A stretch of DNA of 64,000 bases from Mumia flava (GCF_002797495.1 NZ_PGEZ01000001.1:682001-746000), one strand, 5' to 3'. Shown: positions 55,368-64,000, numbered from the stretch's first letter. Notes: generated by a model not told the origin, from the sequence alone. Made by a program: numbers and translations.

Positions 55368-56888
55368 GTGCGTCCGAGCCCGACCGCGCCCGCGAGCGGC
55401 ACGCCGACCCCGAGCGGGTCCCCGACCGTCCGCGAGGTCCTTCGTTCGCCCCGGCTGCTGCGGACCGAGGGCCTGGCCGGCCTCGTGGTCGCGCTGGCGC
55501 TGATCCCGGAGGCGATCTCGTTCTCGATCATCGCGGGGGTCGATCCGCGGGTCGGTCTGTTCGCGTCGTTCACGATGGCGGTCACGATCGCGTTCGTCGG
55601 CGGCCGGCCGGCGATGATCTCGGCCGCGACCGCGGCGGTCGCGGTCGTGGTCGCGCCGGTCGCGAAGGAGCACGGGCTGGACTACCTGATCGCCACCGTG
55701 ATCCTCGCCGGCGTGTTCCAGGTCCTGCTCGGCCTGTCCGGCGCCGCCCGGCTGATGCGGTTCATCCCGCGCAGCGTCATGGTCGGGTTCGTGAACTCGC
55801 TGGCGATCCTCATCGCGCTGGCGCAGCTGCCGCACCTCGTCGACGTCGACTGGCTCGTCTACCCCCTGGTCGCTCTCGGGATCGGCATCATCTGGCTCCT
55901 CCCCCGGATCACCAAGGCGGTCCCGGCTCCGCTGGTCGCGATCGTCGTGCTGACCGTGGTCACGGTGACGACCGCCGTGGCCGTCCCGACCGTCGGGGAC
56001 GAGGGCGCGCTCCCCGAGAGCCTGCCGTCGCTGCTCGTTCCCGACGTGCCGCTGAACCTCGAGACGCTGCGGATCATCGCACCGTACGCGCTCGCGATGG
56101 CGGTCGTGGGCCTGCTGGAGTCGCTGATGACGGCCAAGCTCGTCGACGACGTCACCGACACCCGCTCGGACAAGACCCGTGAGGCGTGGGGGCAGGGCGT
56201 CGCCAACGTCGTCACCGGCTTCTTCGGCGGCATGGGTGGCTGCGCGATGATCGGGCAGACGATGATCAACGTGAAGGTCTCGGGTGCACGCAGCCGCGTC
56301 TCGACGTTCCTCGCCGGCGTGCTGCTGCTCGTGCTGGTGGTCGGGTTCGGCGATCTCGTGGCGATCATCCCGATGGCGGCGCTCGTCGCGGTCATGCTGA
56401 TGGTCTCGGCCGCCACGTTCGACTGGCACAGCATCCGCCCGGCGACGCTGCGGCGGATGCCGCGGTCGGAGACCACGGTCATGATCACGACGGTGGTCGT
56501 GGTGGTGGCGACCCACAACCTGGCGATCGGCGTCGGGGCCGGCGTGCTCACCGCGATGGTGCTGTTCGCCCGGCGGGTGGCGCACATGACGCGGGTCGCC
56601 GACGTCGCGGCGATCGGCGACGACACCCACGTCTACGCGGTCACCGGCGAGCTGTTCTTCGCCACCAGCAACGACCTCACGACGCAGTTCGACTACGTCA
56701 ACGCGCCGACGAACGTCGTGATCGACCTCAGCGACGCCCACGTGTGGGACGCCTCGACGGTGGCGGCGCTCGACGCGGTGCAGACGAAGTTCGAGTCCCG
56801 CGGCCACCGCGTCTCGATCGTCGGTCTGAACGAGGCGAGCGCCGCGATGCACGACCGGCTCAGCGGCCACCTCGGCGCCGGCCACTGA
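55368..56888 (+). CDS. SulP-family anion transporter with STAS domain
   Basis: 506-aa transporter. The N-terminal SulP signature is LVVALALIPEAISFSIIAGV followed by DPRVGLFASF; 10-12 membrane helices follow, and a C-terminal STAS domain begins near residue 415 (VYAVTGELFFATSNDLTTQF to VVIDLSDAHVWDASTVAALD). The conserved STAS serine/threonine position is in DAST. The substrate could be sulfate, bicarbonate or another anion. It starts with GTG 55368. No sulfur-assimilation gene is adjacent. Confidence 0.92.
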   Translation: MRPSPTAPASGTPTPSGSPTVREVLRSPRLLRTEGLAGLVVALALIPEAISFSIIAGVDPRVGLFASFTMAVTIAFVGGRPAMISAATAAVAVVVAPVAKEHGLDYLIATVILAGVFQVLLGLSGAARLMRFIPRSVMVGFVNSLAILIALAQLPHLVDVDWLVYPLVALGIGIIWLLPRITKAVPAPLVAIVVLTVVTVTTAVAVPTVGDEGALPESLPSLLVPDVPLNLETLRIIAPYALAMAVVGLLESLMTAKLVDDVTDTRSDKTREAWGQGVANVVTGFFGGMGGCAMIGQTMINVKVSGARSRVSTFLAGVLLLVLVVGFGDLVAIIPMAALVAVMLMVSAATFDWHSIRPATLRRMPRSETTVMITTVVVVVATHNLAIGVGAGVLTAMVLFARRVAHMTRVADVAAIGDDTHVYAVTGELFFATSNDLTTQFDYVNAPTNVVIDLSDAHVWDASTVAALDAVQTKFESRGHRVSIVGLNEASAAMHDRLSGHLGAGH

Positions 56889-56909
56889 GCCGGCCGTGCG
56901 AGGACGGGG

Positions 56910-57344
56910 TCATGCGTGGGGGAAGTCGCCACCGTCGTACGCGCGCTGCTCGACCAGGACCAGCCAGTTCCCGGAGTTGTCCCGCATGACGGCCTCGACG
57001 CCGTAGGGCCGCTCCGACGGCGGCTGCACGAACGTGACGCCCTTCGCCGAGAGCTCCTCGTAGGTCTTGCGACAGTCGTCGGTCGCGACCCCGAACCCGC
57101 TCATCGTGCCGTTGGCGAGCGACCGCTCGATCGCGTCACTCAGCGCCGGGTCGGCCGGCGGCCCCGGCTTCATCAGGGTGACCTGGACCTCCGGCTGATC
57201 GGGGTGTGCGATCGTCAACCACCGGAACCCGTCGCCGAGGGTCTGGTCGGTCTGCACCTCGAAGCCGAGCAGATCGGTGTAGAAGTCCCGCGCGGCGTCC
57301 TGGTCGGTGACCCAGAGCGTCACCAGTGAGATGTGGGTGATCAT
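56910..57344 (-). CDS. VOC-family (glyoxalase-like) protein
   Basis: 144-aa single VOC protein, two beta-alpha-beta-beta-beta modules. Features: MITHISLVTLWVTDQDAARD at the start, GFEVQTD, RWLTIAHPDQPEVQVTLMKP, and a C-terminal PYGVEAVMRDNSGNWLVLVE with the metal glutamate. The first metal residue could be His4. It lies 66 bp downstream of an AraC-type regulator on the same strand, so the pair may form an operon. Substrate unknown. Confidence 0.88.
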   Translation of the reverse strand: MITHISLVTLWVTDQDAARDFYTDLLGFEVQTDQTLGDGFRWLTIAHPDQPEVQVTLMKPGPPADPALSDAIERSLANGTMSGFGVATDDCRKTYEELSAKGVTFVQPPSERPYGVEAVMRDNSGNWLVLVEQRAYDGGDFPHA

Positions 57345-57410
57345 CGTCCCTCCTCGTGTCGTCCCTCGACGGTAGGCGGAGCACGAGCGCCGGCGCTTCT
57401 CCAGCCTTGC

Positions 57411-57848
57411 TCAGTCGGGGCGTGCGCGGTCGCTGAGCCCGTGCATGAGCACGTAGCACCCCGGGATCCGCGGGGCACCGGTCCGTGCGTAGCGGCGCTG
57501 GTAGTCGCGTGGCGTGCACCCGACCAACGCCCGGAACGTGCTGCTGAACGATCCCAGGCTGGTGAACCCGACCTCGTGGCACACCTCGGTGACCGTGAGG
57601 TTGGTGGCGCGCAGGAGATCCTGCGCCCGCTCGATCCGCCGCTCCCGCAGGTACTGCGCGGGCGTCCGGCCGTACTCTGCGGCGAAGGTGCGGACGAAGT
57701 GGTACTTCGAGACCCTGGCCGCGCGCGCCAGGGCGTCGAGGTCGAGCGGCTCGGCGTAGCTGCGGTCCGCGAGATCGCGCGCACGGCGCAGACCGACGAG
57801 CAGGTCGAGCGGCGGGCGGCGTGCGGTCACGGAGCCCACCCGGCCCAT
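57411..57848 (-). CDS. AraC-family regulator, DNA-binding domain only
   Basis: 145-aa regulator reduced to the double HTH domain (residues about 18-120): LDLDALARAARVSKYHFVRT, GRTPAQYLRERRIERAQDLL and VTEVCHEVGFTSLGSFSSTF, ending LVGCTPRDYQRRYA. There is no N-terminal ligand domain, unlike most AraC proteins. The VOC gene directly downstream is the likely target. The start ATG 57848 is accepted because it precedes the HTH by a sensible 17 residues; a GTG six codons in is possible. Confidence 0.88.
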   Translation of the reverse strand: MGRVGSVTARRPPLDLLVGLRRARDLADRSYAEPLDLDALARAARVSKYHFVRTFAAEYGRTPAQYLRERRIERAQDLLRATNLTVTEVCHEVGFTSLGSFSSTFRALVGCTPRDYQRRYARTGAPRIPGCYVLMHGLSDRARPD

Positions 57849-57870
57849 CCGCCGGTGACCGCTGTGGCCG

Positions 57871-58527
57871 TCACCCGTCCATCCGCCCGGTCTCGTAGGC
57901 CCACATCGCGATCTCGACGCGGTTGCGTGCGCCCAGCTTCGCCATGATGCTCGCCAGGTGCGTCTTGACGGTGCTGAGGCTGATGTAGAGCTCGTCGGCG
58001 ATCTCGGCGTTCGTCCTGCCCCGCGCCACGGTCAGCAGCACGTCCTCCTCGCGCTCGGTGAGCGGCTCGGTCGGCTGCATCGGCGGTGTTCGCAGCGGAG
58101 TCTCCACGAAGGCCGACAGCAGCCGCGCGGTCACGCTCGGCGCGATCAGGGCGTCGCCCGCCACGGCGGCCCGTACGGCCTGGAAGAGCAGCGCGGGGCC
58201 GGCGTCCTTCAGCAGGAATCCCCGTGCGCCGGCCTTCAGGGCCCCGTGGACGTACTCGTCGACGTCGAACGTCGTGATCACGACGACCGGCAGCGGGTCG
58301 TCGACGTCCGGGCCCGCCAGGAGGCGCGTGGCCTCGATCCCGTCCAGCCGGGGCATCCGCACGTCGAACAGGCAGACGTCGGGCCGGAGCTCCCGCGCGA
58401 GCGCGACGGCCTCGACGCCGTCGACCGCCTCGCCCACCACCGTGATGTCGGGGTCGGAGCCCAGGATCATCGCCAGCCCCGTGCGGACGAGGTCCTGGTC
58501 GTCGGCGATGAGGACGCGGATCGTCAT
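57871..58527 (-). CDS. NarL/LuxR-family response regulator (DesR-like)
   Basis: 218-aa regulator. The receiver has D9/D10 (LIADDQ), phosphoacceptor D55 (CLFDVRMPRLDG), threonine in VVITTFD and lysine in FLLKDAG. The C-terminal LuxR HTH is LTEREEDVLLTVARGRTNAE followed by LSTVKTHLASIMAKLGARNR. Its ATG overlaps the kinase stop by 4 bp. It forms a two-component pair with that kinase. Confidence 0.95.
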   Translation of the reverse strand: MTIRVLIADDQDLVRTGLAMILGSDPDITVVGEAVDGVEAVALARELRPDVCLFDVRMPRLDGIEATRLLAGPDVDDPLPVVVITTFDVDEYVHGALKAGARGFLLKDAGPALLFQAVRAAVAGDALIAPSVTARLLSAFVETPLRTPPMQPTEPLTEREEDVLLTVARGRTNAEIADELYISLSTVKTHLASIMAKLGARNRVEIAMWAYETGRMDG

Positions 58528-59669
58528 CCTCGGCCCCCGTTCCGCGGCAGGTCCGCGACGACCGTCCAGCCGGCGACGGCCCCCGGCCCGGCGGCGAGGC
58601 TGCCGCCGAGGAGCGCGACCCGTTCTCTCATCCCGAGCAGCCCGTAGCCGTCGGGCACACGCGTGCGGGTGATGACCTCGCCGTCGTCGGAGACCACGAG
58701 ACGGACCTGCTCGGAGGTGCCGGTGACGCGGACCTCGACGCGGCTCGCGTGGCGCGCGTGGCGCAGCGCGTTGGTCACCGACTCCTGCGCGAGCCGGTAG
58801 ACGGCCGCCTCCACCGACGGCCTCAGACCGACGAGCTGCCCCTCGGCGACGACCTCGACCAGCGGCGGGCCCGCGACGGTGCGCGCGAGCGCGTCCAGGT
58901 CCGCGATCCCGCGCTGGGGCGTCCGGTCCTCCGCCTCGTGCTCGCGGAGGGCACCGACCATCACGCGCATCTCGGTGAGCGTCCGCGACGCCTCCTCCTC
59001 GATCACCTCGAGCGCCTCGCGGGCCGCGGCCGGGTCGGTGGTCGCGACCACCTGGCCGGCCTGCGCGCGGATCGCGATCGCGGACACGTGGTGCGCGACC
59101 GTGTCGTGGAGCTCCCGGGCGAACTCCTCGCGCTCACGCAGCCGGACCTGGTCGATCTCGCGCGTGCGCGCCGTGGAGCGGTAGCGGACCGTCGCCCCGA
59201 GCACGCAGGGGAACAGCAGCACGAGGCAGCCGGCGATCGAGTCCACCACGCCCTGGTAGTCCAGCGCGAGCCCGAGCCCCGCGGCGACTCCCATCACCAC
59301 CAGCCCGCCGAGCCTCTCGCGACCGGAGCCCCAGCGGAACAGCGCGTACGCGAGGATCAGCACCGCCGCGACCGCGTACAGACCGACCTGCGCCCGGGTC
59401 GTCGCCAGCGAGATCACGTCGACCGCGATCACCGGACCGAACGCCAGCAGGACGCTCGGCAGCGGGTGGGTGCGGCGGAACATCAGCGCGACCGCGACGA
59501 GCAGCCCCAGGACGATCGAGACGGCCCGCGCCGGCACGTCGGGCCGCAGCGACCCCTCCGCCGCGACGGCGACCACCATCGCGCCGGAGACGAACCAGTC
59601 GCGCGTCACCCGGCGGGGCGCGCCCGGCGCCCGGGGTTCGGTCCACCAGGAGCGGACCACGTCTGCCAT
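58524..59669 (-). CDS. Membrane sensor histidine kinase (DesK-type, HisKA_3)
   Basis: 381-aa kinase with about five to six N-terminal membrane helices and no large extracellular domain. The HisKA_3 motif is EFARELHDTVAHHVSAIAIR with the phosphoacceptor His, and the HATPase includes YRLAQESVTNALRHARHASR and DGYGLLGMRERVALLGG. I use ATG 59669 (MADVVRSWW); the frame is open for 50 codons more. Partner of the downstream LuxR regulator; divergent from an MMPL transporter. Confidence 0.93.
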   Translation of the reverse strand: MADVVRSWWTEPRAPGAPRRVTRDWFVSGAMVVAVAAEGSLRPDVPARAVSIVLGLLVAVALMFRRTHPLPSVLLAFGPVIAVDVISLATTRAQVGLYAVAAVLILAYALFRWGSGRERLGGLVVMGVAAGLGLALDYQGVVDSIAGCLVLLFPCVLGATVRYRSTARTREIDQVRLREREEFARELHDTVAHHVSAIAIRAQAGQVVATTDPAAAREALEVIEEEASRTLTEMRVMVGALREHEAEDRTPQRGIADLDALARTVAGPPLVEVVAEGQLVGLRPSVEAAVYRLAQESVTNALRHARHASRVEVRVTGTSEQVRLVVSDDGEVITRTRVPDGYGLLGMRERVALLGGSLAAGPGAVAGWTVVADLPRNGGRG

Positions 59670-59728
59670 CACGCCCTCAGCGTAGAGAACACCGGACGCT
59701 CGCGGGTCCCTCTCGCGGCCACGTGGCG

Positions 59729-59746
59729 CTCGGCCGATCGGCCGAG
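59729..59746. promoter_or_regulatory. 18-bp perfect palindrome between kinase and MMPL genes
   Basis: CTCGGCCGATCGGCCGAG is a perfect palindrome in the 188-bp gap between the divergent kinase (59669) and MMPL transporter (59858) genes. It is a candidate operator for the LuxR-type regulator, linking the two-component pair to the transporter. Length and position make chance less likely than for shorter GC palindromes. Confidence 0.5.
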
Positions 59747-59857
59747 GCGAGACCGGCCTCGTTGCCGATGTGGCACCAGGCGCCGCGTCGCCACGATGAG
59801 GCGTCGGCACCGCGACCACCCGGTCCGTCCGCCGCCGACCAGGAGGAGGAGCTCGCC

Positions 59858-62074
59858 ATGTCGTCTCGTCTGTATCGCTGGGGTCGGTTCGCGGCCCGTC
59901 GTCCCTGGGTCGTGGTGTCGACCTGGATCGTGGTCGCCGCGGCGGTGATCGTCACCTCCGGTGCCGTCGGCCGGGACCTGGAGGACTCGTTCGACGCCCC
60001 CGGGCTGGACTCGCAGAAGGCGGCGGCGATGCTCTCCGCCGCAGGTGCGGACCAGGCGGGGGTGACCGCCCAGGTGGTCGTGACGCCGCGCGGCGGCGCC
60101 GCCATCGCCGACTCGCCCCAGACCCGTGAGGCGCTCGACGCGTTGCGCGGTCGGATTCTCGCGCTGGGCTCGGTGCTCGACGTGACGGACCCGCTGGCCG
60201 GCCAGAGCGGCGGGATCTCCGAGGACGGGCGCATCGCCCTGATCCGGGTGCAGTACCCGCCGGTCGACGACCTCCGTGCGGCGGACCTCGACGAGCTCAA
60301 GGGGATCGCCGACGGTCCTGAGGCCGAAGTCCTCCAGATCGAGATGGGCGGCGACCTGTTCTTCGCCTTCGAGGAGCCACCGACGGGAGTCGGCGAGGTG
60401 GTGGGGCTGATCGTCGCCCTGCTCGTCCTGCTGGTGGCGTTCGGCTCGATCGTCGCTGCCGGTCTCCCGATCGGGATCGCCCTGACCGGGCTCGCGGTGA
60501 GCACGAGCGCGATGACGCTGGTCGCGTTCCTGATCGACGTGCCGAGCTGGGCGCCGGTGCTCGGCGGGATGATCGGGTTGGGCGTCGGCATCGACTACGC
60601 GCTGTTCGTGGTGACCCGGCACCGCGAGTTCCTCGCCCGCGGTCATGCGGTCGACGAGGCGGCCGGACGCGCCGTCGCGACCGCCGGACGGGCCGTGCTG
60701 GTCGCCGGCGGCACCGTGGTGATCGCGATCCTCGGTCTGCTCGTCGCGGGGATCCCGTTCGTGACCGCCGGCGGCGTCGCGATCAGTCTCATCGTCGCCG
60801 TGATGGCGCTGGCCGCGGTCACGCTGCTGCCCGCGCTGCTCGGGCTGGCGGGCCATCGGATCGGCCGCGGTGGCGTGCGCAGGCGCAGGGACGCGGCGAC
60901 GCACCCGAGCGTCGGCGCCGGCTGGTGGCGCTGGGGCGGCCACGTGTCGCGGCACCCCCGCGCGTACGTCGTCGGTGCCGCCGTCGCGCTGCTGGCGCTC
61001 GCCGCGCCGGTGCTCTCGCTCCAGCTGGGATTCCCCGACGACGGAACGTACCCGGAGTCGCGGACGGAGCGGCGCGCGTACGACCTGGTCGCGGACGGGT
61101 TCGGCCCCGGCAGCAACGGTCCGCTCGTGATCGCCGTCGACACCGCCGGCGACCCGGCGGTGCTGGAACCGCTGCGCACGGCCGTGGTCTCCGACCCGGG
61201 GGTCGCCGCCGTCGCACCGGCGCAGCTGCACGGTGACACGGGCGTCGCCACCCTCGTCGCCTATCCGACGACCGGACCGCAGGACGACACCACGCGTGCC
61301 ACGATCGACCGGTTGCGCACCGAGGTGTTCGGGCAGGTGCTCGACGGCGACGCGCACGCCCACGTCGGCGGGCAGACGGCCGCCTTCAGTGATCTCGGCG
61401 ACCGTGTCCAGGAGCGGCTGCCGTGGTTCGTCCTCGCCGTGGTGCTGCTCTCGTTCGTGCTGCTCACGGTGATGTTCCGGTCCGTGCTGGTCCCGCTGAA
61501 GGCCGCGGCGCTGAACCTGCTGAGCATCGGCGCCGCGTACGGCGTGCTGGTGATGGTGTTCCAGTGGGGTTGGGGCCTGGGTCTGATCGGTGTGGAGACG
61601 ACGGTGCCGATCGTGTCGTTCATCCCGCTGTTCATGTTCGCGATTTTGTTCGGCCTGTCCATGGACTACGAGGTGTTCCTGATCTCGCGGATCCGGGAGG
61701 AGTACCTCCGCACCCGCGACAACGGGCGGTCGGTGATCGTCGGGATCGCGCGTACGGCCCGGGTGATCACCTCGGCCGCGCTCATCATGATCTCGGTGTT
61801 CCTCGGGTTCGCGATGGGCGCGGACCCGGTGGTGAAGATGATGGGCCTCGGCCTGGCCACCGCGATCCTGATCGACGCCACGGTGGTGCGGCTGGTGCTC
61901 GTGCCCGCCGCCATGACCCTCCTCGGCGAGCGCACCTGGTGGTTGCCCGGCTGGCTCGACCGGATCCTGCCGGCGAGCGACGGCACGCACGACGCGGACG
62001 ACCCGGCCGGCGATCACGCCGACGAGCGGCCGTCGCCGGAGCCGGAGCCGGAGCCGGAGCCCACCGGGGTGTGA
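59858..62074 (+). CDS. MMPL-family RND transporter
   Basis: 738-aa transporter with two repeats of an extracytoplasmic loop plus membrane helices. First-half signature: GGMIGLGVGIDYALFVVTRH, with the Asp-Tyr pair for proton coupling; second half: FGLSMDYEVFLISRIREEYL. The N-terminus RRPWVVVSTWIVVAAAVIVT is typical. ATG 59858 follows AGGAGGAGGA closely. The tail is a proline/glutamate run. It resembles MmpL/YdfJ-type lipid or drug exporters. Control by the divergent two-component pair is plausible. Confidence 0.94.
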   Translation: MSSRLYRWGRFAARRPWVVVSTWIVVAAAVIVTSGAVGRDLEDSFDAPGLDSQKAAAMLSAAGADQAGVTAQVVVTPRGGAAIADSPQTREALDALRGRILALGSVLDVTDPLAGQSGGISEDGRIALIRVQYPPVDDLRAADLDELKGIADGPEAEVLQIEMGGDLFFAFEEPPTGVGEVVGLIVALLVLLVAFGSIVAAGLPIGIALTGLAVSTSAMTLVAFLIDVPSWAPVLGGMIGLGVGIDYALFVVTRHREFLARGHAVDEAAGRAVATAGRAVLVAGGTVVIAILGLLVAGIPFVTAGGVAISLIVAVMALAAVTLLPALLGLAGHRIGRGGVRRRRDAATHPSVGAGWWRWGGHVSRHPRAYVVGAAVALLALAAPVLSLQLGFPDDGTYPESRTERRAYDLVADGFGPGSNGPLVIAVDTAGDPAVLEPLRTAVVSDPGVAAVAPAQLHGDTGVATLVAYPTTGPQDDTTRATIDRLRTEVFGQVLDGDAHAHVGGQTAAFSDLGDRVQERLPWFVLAVVLLSFVLLTVMFRSVLVPLKAAALNLLSIGAAYGVLVMVFQWGWGLGLIGVETTVPIVSFIPLFMFAILFGLSMDYEVFLISRIREEYLRTRDNGRSVIVGIARTARVITSAALIMISVFLGFAMGADPVVKMMGLGLATAILIDATVVRLVLVPAAMTLLGERTWWLPGWLDRILPASDGTHDADDPAGDHADERPSPEPEPEPEPTGV

Positions 62075-62081
62075 TCCCGAG

Positions 62082-62122
62082 GGACGGCGGGGATGCCCTC
62101 GGGTCCGGCACCCCCGCCGTCC
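62082..62122. terminator. Hairpin between MMPL and ecfT genes
   Basis: A perfect 11-bp stem GGACGGCGGGG/CCCCGCCGTCC encloses 19 nt. An alternative 8-bp stem CCCGAGGG/CCCTCGGG overlaps its left arm. It lies 7 bp after the MMPL stop and 3 bp before the convergent ecfT stop, fitting a shared terminator. Confidence 0.75.
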
Positions 62123-62125
62123 GGC

Positions 62126-62956
62126 TCAGAAGTCGCGTGCGTAGACCGGGTGCTCGGCGCCGACCGCGAACGCGACCGCGACCAGCGCGAGCGTCGCGAC
62201 CATCAGCACCACGTCGGCCGGTCCGACGTGCAGGTACGCGAGCCTGATCCGGCGTCCCGCGGCACTCTCCCCGGCGAAGGTGAAGCCGCGGGTCTCGAGC
62301 GCCTCGACGGTCGTCCTGGTGCGCTTCGCGGTGTTGAGCATCATCGGGTAGAAGCCCTGGACCAGGGTCGTCGCGACGCGGACCGGCACCTTGAGCCGCC
62401 ACCAGCCACGCCGCTCGAGCGGGGCCGTCCGTAGACGCTGCCCGTCGACGATCGTGTGGAACTCGTCCATCAGGATCGGCAGCATGCGATACCCGTAGCT
62501 GACCCCGAAGCTCAGCATCGCCGGAGCACGCATGCTGATCAGCGCGTCGGAGAGCTTCTCGGGATCGAGGGAGACGAACGCCGCCATGCTCGCGAGCGAG
62601 ACCGTCCCGAGCTTGAGCGTGAGCGTGAGCAGCGAGACCACCGTGTTCACGTCGCCGTCGAAGAACCAGGCGACGATCAGCAGGTAGGTGGTCTCGGTGA
62701 GCAGCCCGAACGCGAAGAGCCCCAGGATCAGCGGACCGACCCGGCACGCCAGCACGGTCGCGGCGCACATCCCGAACAGCACGGCCAGCGTCGTCACGTT
62801 GTGGGTGAGCCACGGGACGATCGCGAGCACGAGGTACCAGCAGACCACGACCCGCGGGTCACGCCGGGCGAGCAGCCCGCCCCGGGTGGCGTACGCCGTG
62901 CGCAGCAGCTCCAGCTTGACCCACTCCACCGACAGCACGTCGCGGTGCTTGCGCAC
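62126..62956 (-). CDS. ECF transporter transmembrane component EcfT
   Basis: 276-aa membrane protein of the CbiQ/EcfT family. About five helices are visible; the cytoplasmic coupling motif with the Ala-Arg-Gly-like signature occurs in TTVEALETRGFTFAGES and RMLPILMDEFHTIVDGQRLR. It mediates coupling of an S component to the ATPases. Its start lies 3 bp downstream of the ATPase stop, so the two are coupled. No substrate-binding S protein is in the window; it may lie beyond the right edge. Confidence 0.93.
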   Translation of the reverse strand: MRKHRDVLSVEWVKLELLRTAYATRGGLLARRDPRVVVCWYLVLAIVPWLTHNVTTLAVLFGMCAATVLACRVGPLILGLFAFGLLTETTYLLIVAWFFDGDVNTVVSLLTLTLKLGTVSLASMAAFVSLDPEKLSDALISMRAPAMLSFGVSYGYRMLPILMDEFHTIVDGQRLRTAPLERRGWWRLKVPVRVATTLVQGFYPMMLNTAKRTRTTVEALETRGFTFAGESAAGRRIRLAYLHVGPADVVLMVATLALVAVAFAVGAEHPVYARDF

Positions 62957-62959
62957 GGC

Positions 62960-64000
62960 TCAGCCCTCCCCGATCGTGGCGAGCACGCTCGCGCCGGCGT
63001 GCTCGAACGCGCCGACGAACGCGTCGACTCCCAGGGGCGGCGGGTGGATGCCCATCGCTCGCCCGAGCTCGGTGATCTGCGGCGGCACCAGATTGACCGT
63101 CTCCAGCAGGTCCGGGGTGTCGAACAGCTCCGACGGCGTCAGGTCGGCCAGGACGCGCGCCTGGTGCAGCACGATCACCCGGTCGGCCCACTCGGCGACC
63201 AGGTGCATGTCGTGGGTCGCGACCACGACGCAGCGGATGTGCTCGGCCAGCATCTGCAGCATGGCCGTGACGTCCTCGCGGGTGCCGACGTCCAGGCTCG
63301 CGGTCGGCTCGTCGAGGAGCAGGAGCCGGGGCGTCGTCGCCAGCCCGATCCCGAGCGTCGCGCGACGCTGCTGTCCGCCCGACAGGGTCCGGCCGTCGCG
63401 GTCGGCGAGCTCCGCCAGCCGCAGGCGTACGAGCACGTCGTCGACGATCGCGGCGGCGTCGGGTCGGCCGCGACCCGTGGGGAACATCGCGACGTCGTCG
63501 CGGATGCAGTCCTTCAGGAACATCTGCTCCGGCCGCTGGTACAGGTAGCAGACCCGGTCCGCGAGGTCGACCGGACGGGTCGCGCGCGTGTCGGCGCCGT
63601 CCACCGTCACCGTGCCGGCCCTCGGCACCATCAGCCCCGTCAGCAGCCGCAGCAGCGTCGACTTCCCGGCGCCGTTCGAGCCGACCACCGCGATCCGCTC
63701 GCCCTCGTGGAGGCTCAGGTCCACGTCGTCGAGCACGCGAGACGTGCGGCCGTGCACGTCGCGGTAGCCGTGGGTCACCCCCCTCAGCGTGGCGACCGGG
63801 GCACCCGAGCTCGGGGGACCCGCGTCCGCGGCCGCAGAGCCCGCGATCGGCGGCGCGCCCGCGGCGCCTACCCCGGCGGAACGCAGCGCCGTCGCCGCCT
63901 CGTCCACCGACAGCGGGACGGGGGCGTGCGGCACGAGCCGCGCTGTCGCCTGCACGACCTGCGGTGCCGGGATGCCGTGGGCAGCGAGGTCGGCCGTGCT
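62960..64000 (-). CDS. ECF transporter ATPase, fused double-ABC protein (C-terminal part)
   Basis: Open to the window edge in frame, so the 5' part is missing. The visible ABC domain has Walker A GSNGAGKST, Q-loop YQRPEQ, signature LSGGQQ, Walker B LLLLDEP and switch His in ATHDMH. Upstream of it, about 70 residues include GIPAPQVVQATARLVPH and a Pro/Ala linker, which look like the end of a preceding ABC half. This suggests a tandem EcfA1-EcfA2 fusion as in actinobacterial YkoD-type ATPases, but the first half is unseen. GTG 63955 is only an internal start. Confidence 0.9.
   Translation of the reverse strand, partial: STADLAAHGIPAPQVVQATARLVPHAPVPLSVDEAATALRSAGVGAAGAPPIAGSAAADAGPPSSGAPVATLRGVTHGYRDVHGRTSRVLDDVDLSLHEGERIAVVGSNGAGKSTLLRLLTGLMVPRAGTVTVDGADTRATRPVDLADRVCYLYQRPEQMFLKDCIRDDVAMFPTGRGRPDAAAIVDDVLVRLRLAELADRDGRTLSGGQQRRATLGIGLATTPRLLLLDEPTASLDVGTREDVTAMLQMLAEHIRCVVVATHDMHLVAEWADRVIVLHQARVLADLTPSELFDTPDLLETVNLVPPQITELGRAMGIHPPPLGVDAFVGAFEHAGASVLATIGEG

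Overview
The window is a chromosomal segment of a very high-GC actinobacterium, most likely Nocardioidaceae or a close Propionibacteriales relative. The evidence is a WhiB1 protein, a SigR/RsrA thiol-stress pair, a fused Kgd 2-oxoglutarate enzyme, a thioredoxin/mycothiol-type arsenate reductase, a 24-aa bL37 ribosomal protein, and gene orders typical of Actinobacteria (argS-lysA-hom-thrC-thrB-rho-rpmE-prfA-prmC-sua5-wecA-atp; whiB1/pdtaS/sigH-like/aroA/rsgA). The genus is an inference. I see no insertion sequence, prophage, CRISPR array or rRNA.

Layout. 1-21,500 (mostly minus strand): the F1Fo ATP synthase operon (atpD cut by the window edge), preceded in transcription order by wecA/tagO-like, sua5, prmC, prfA, rpmE, rho plus a glutathione peroxidase, the threonine operon hom-thrC-thrB (joined by 4-bp overlaps), lysA and argS. 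A divergent MerR/MFS pair is inserted between hom and lysA. 21,500-23,700: a lone receiver-domain protein, tRNA-Arg(CCG) with a strong hairpin, and a divergent arsC/arsR pair. 23,800-31,300: kgd, a DUF6104-like small gene, a repeat-filled intergenic stretch, an MDR oxidoreductase, malic enzyme and a membrane protein. 31,400-39,800: a block syntenic with the mycobacterial whiB1-pdtaS-sigH-aroA region: whiB1, a PdtaS-like kinase, DUF2785, a TPP enzyme, bL37, then the operon sigR-rsrA-thioesterase-GNAT, an alpha/beta hydrolase and a SRAP protein. 39,900-45,600: an apparent insertion into that synteny, holding a degenerate GGDEF-like protein divergent from a 1003-aa ECF sigma factor fused to a zinc-finger anti-sigma-like domain, membrane segment, repeat linkers, fibronectin-III-like modules and a ricin-like C-terminus, followed by a FAD reductase and DoxX. 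45,600-51,500: aroA-rsgA, DUF2231, hisN, a Pro/Tyr-rich membrane protein, a CBS protein. 51,500-64,000: DUF4212/sodium-solute symporter pair, a PQQ-type sugar dehydrogenase, SulP, VOC/AraC, a DesKR-like two-component pair divergent from an MMPL transporter, and an ECF-type ABC transporter whose double ATPase runs off the right edge.

Regulation visible in the sequence. Two exact SigR promoters (GGAAT-N18-GTT) lie upstream of rpmE and sigR, so the thiol-stress sigma factor encoded here should control both itself and a zinc-type ribosomal protein L31. CRP-like sites precede whiB1 and the symporter pair. MerR- and ArsR-type operators sit in their divergent promoters. Several intergenic regions carry short GC-rich repeats, and some motifs are shared between distant loci. 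The most unusual item is the membrane-anchored sigma factor at 40,730-43,741.
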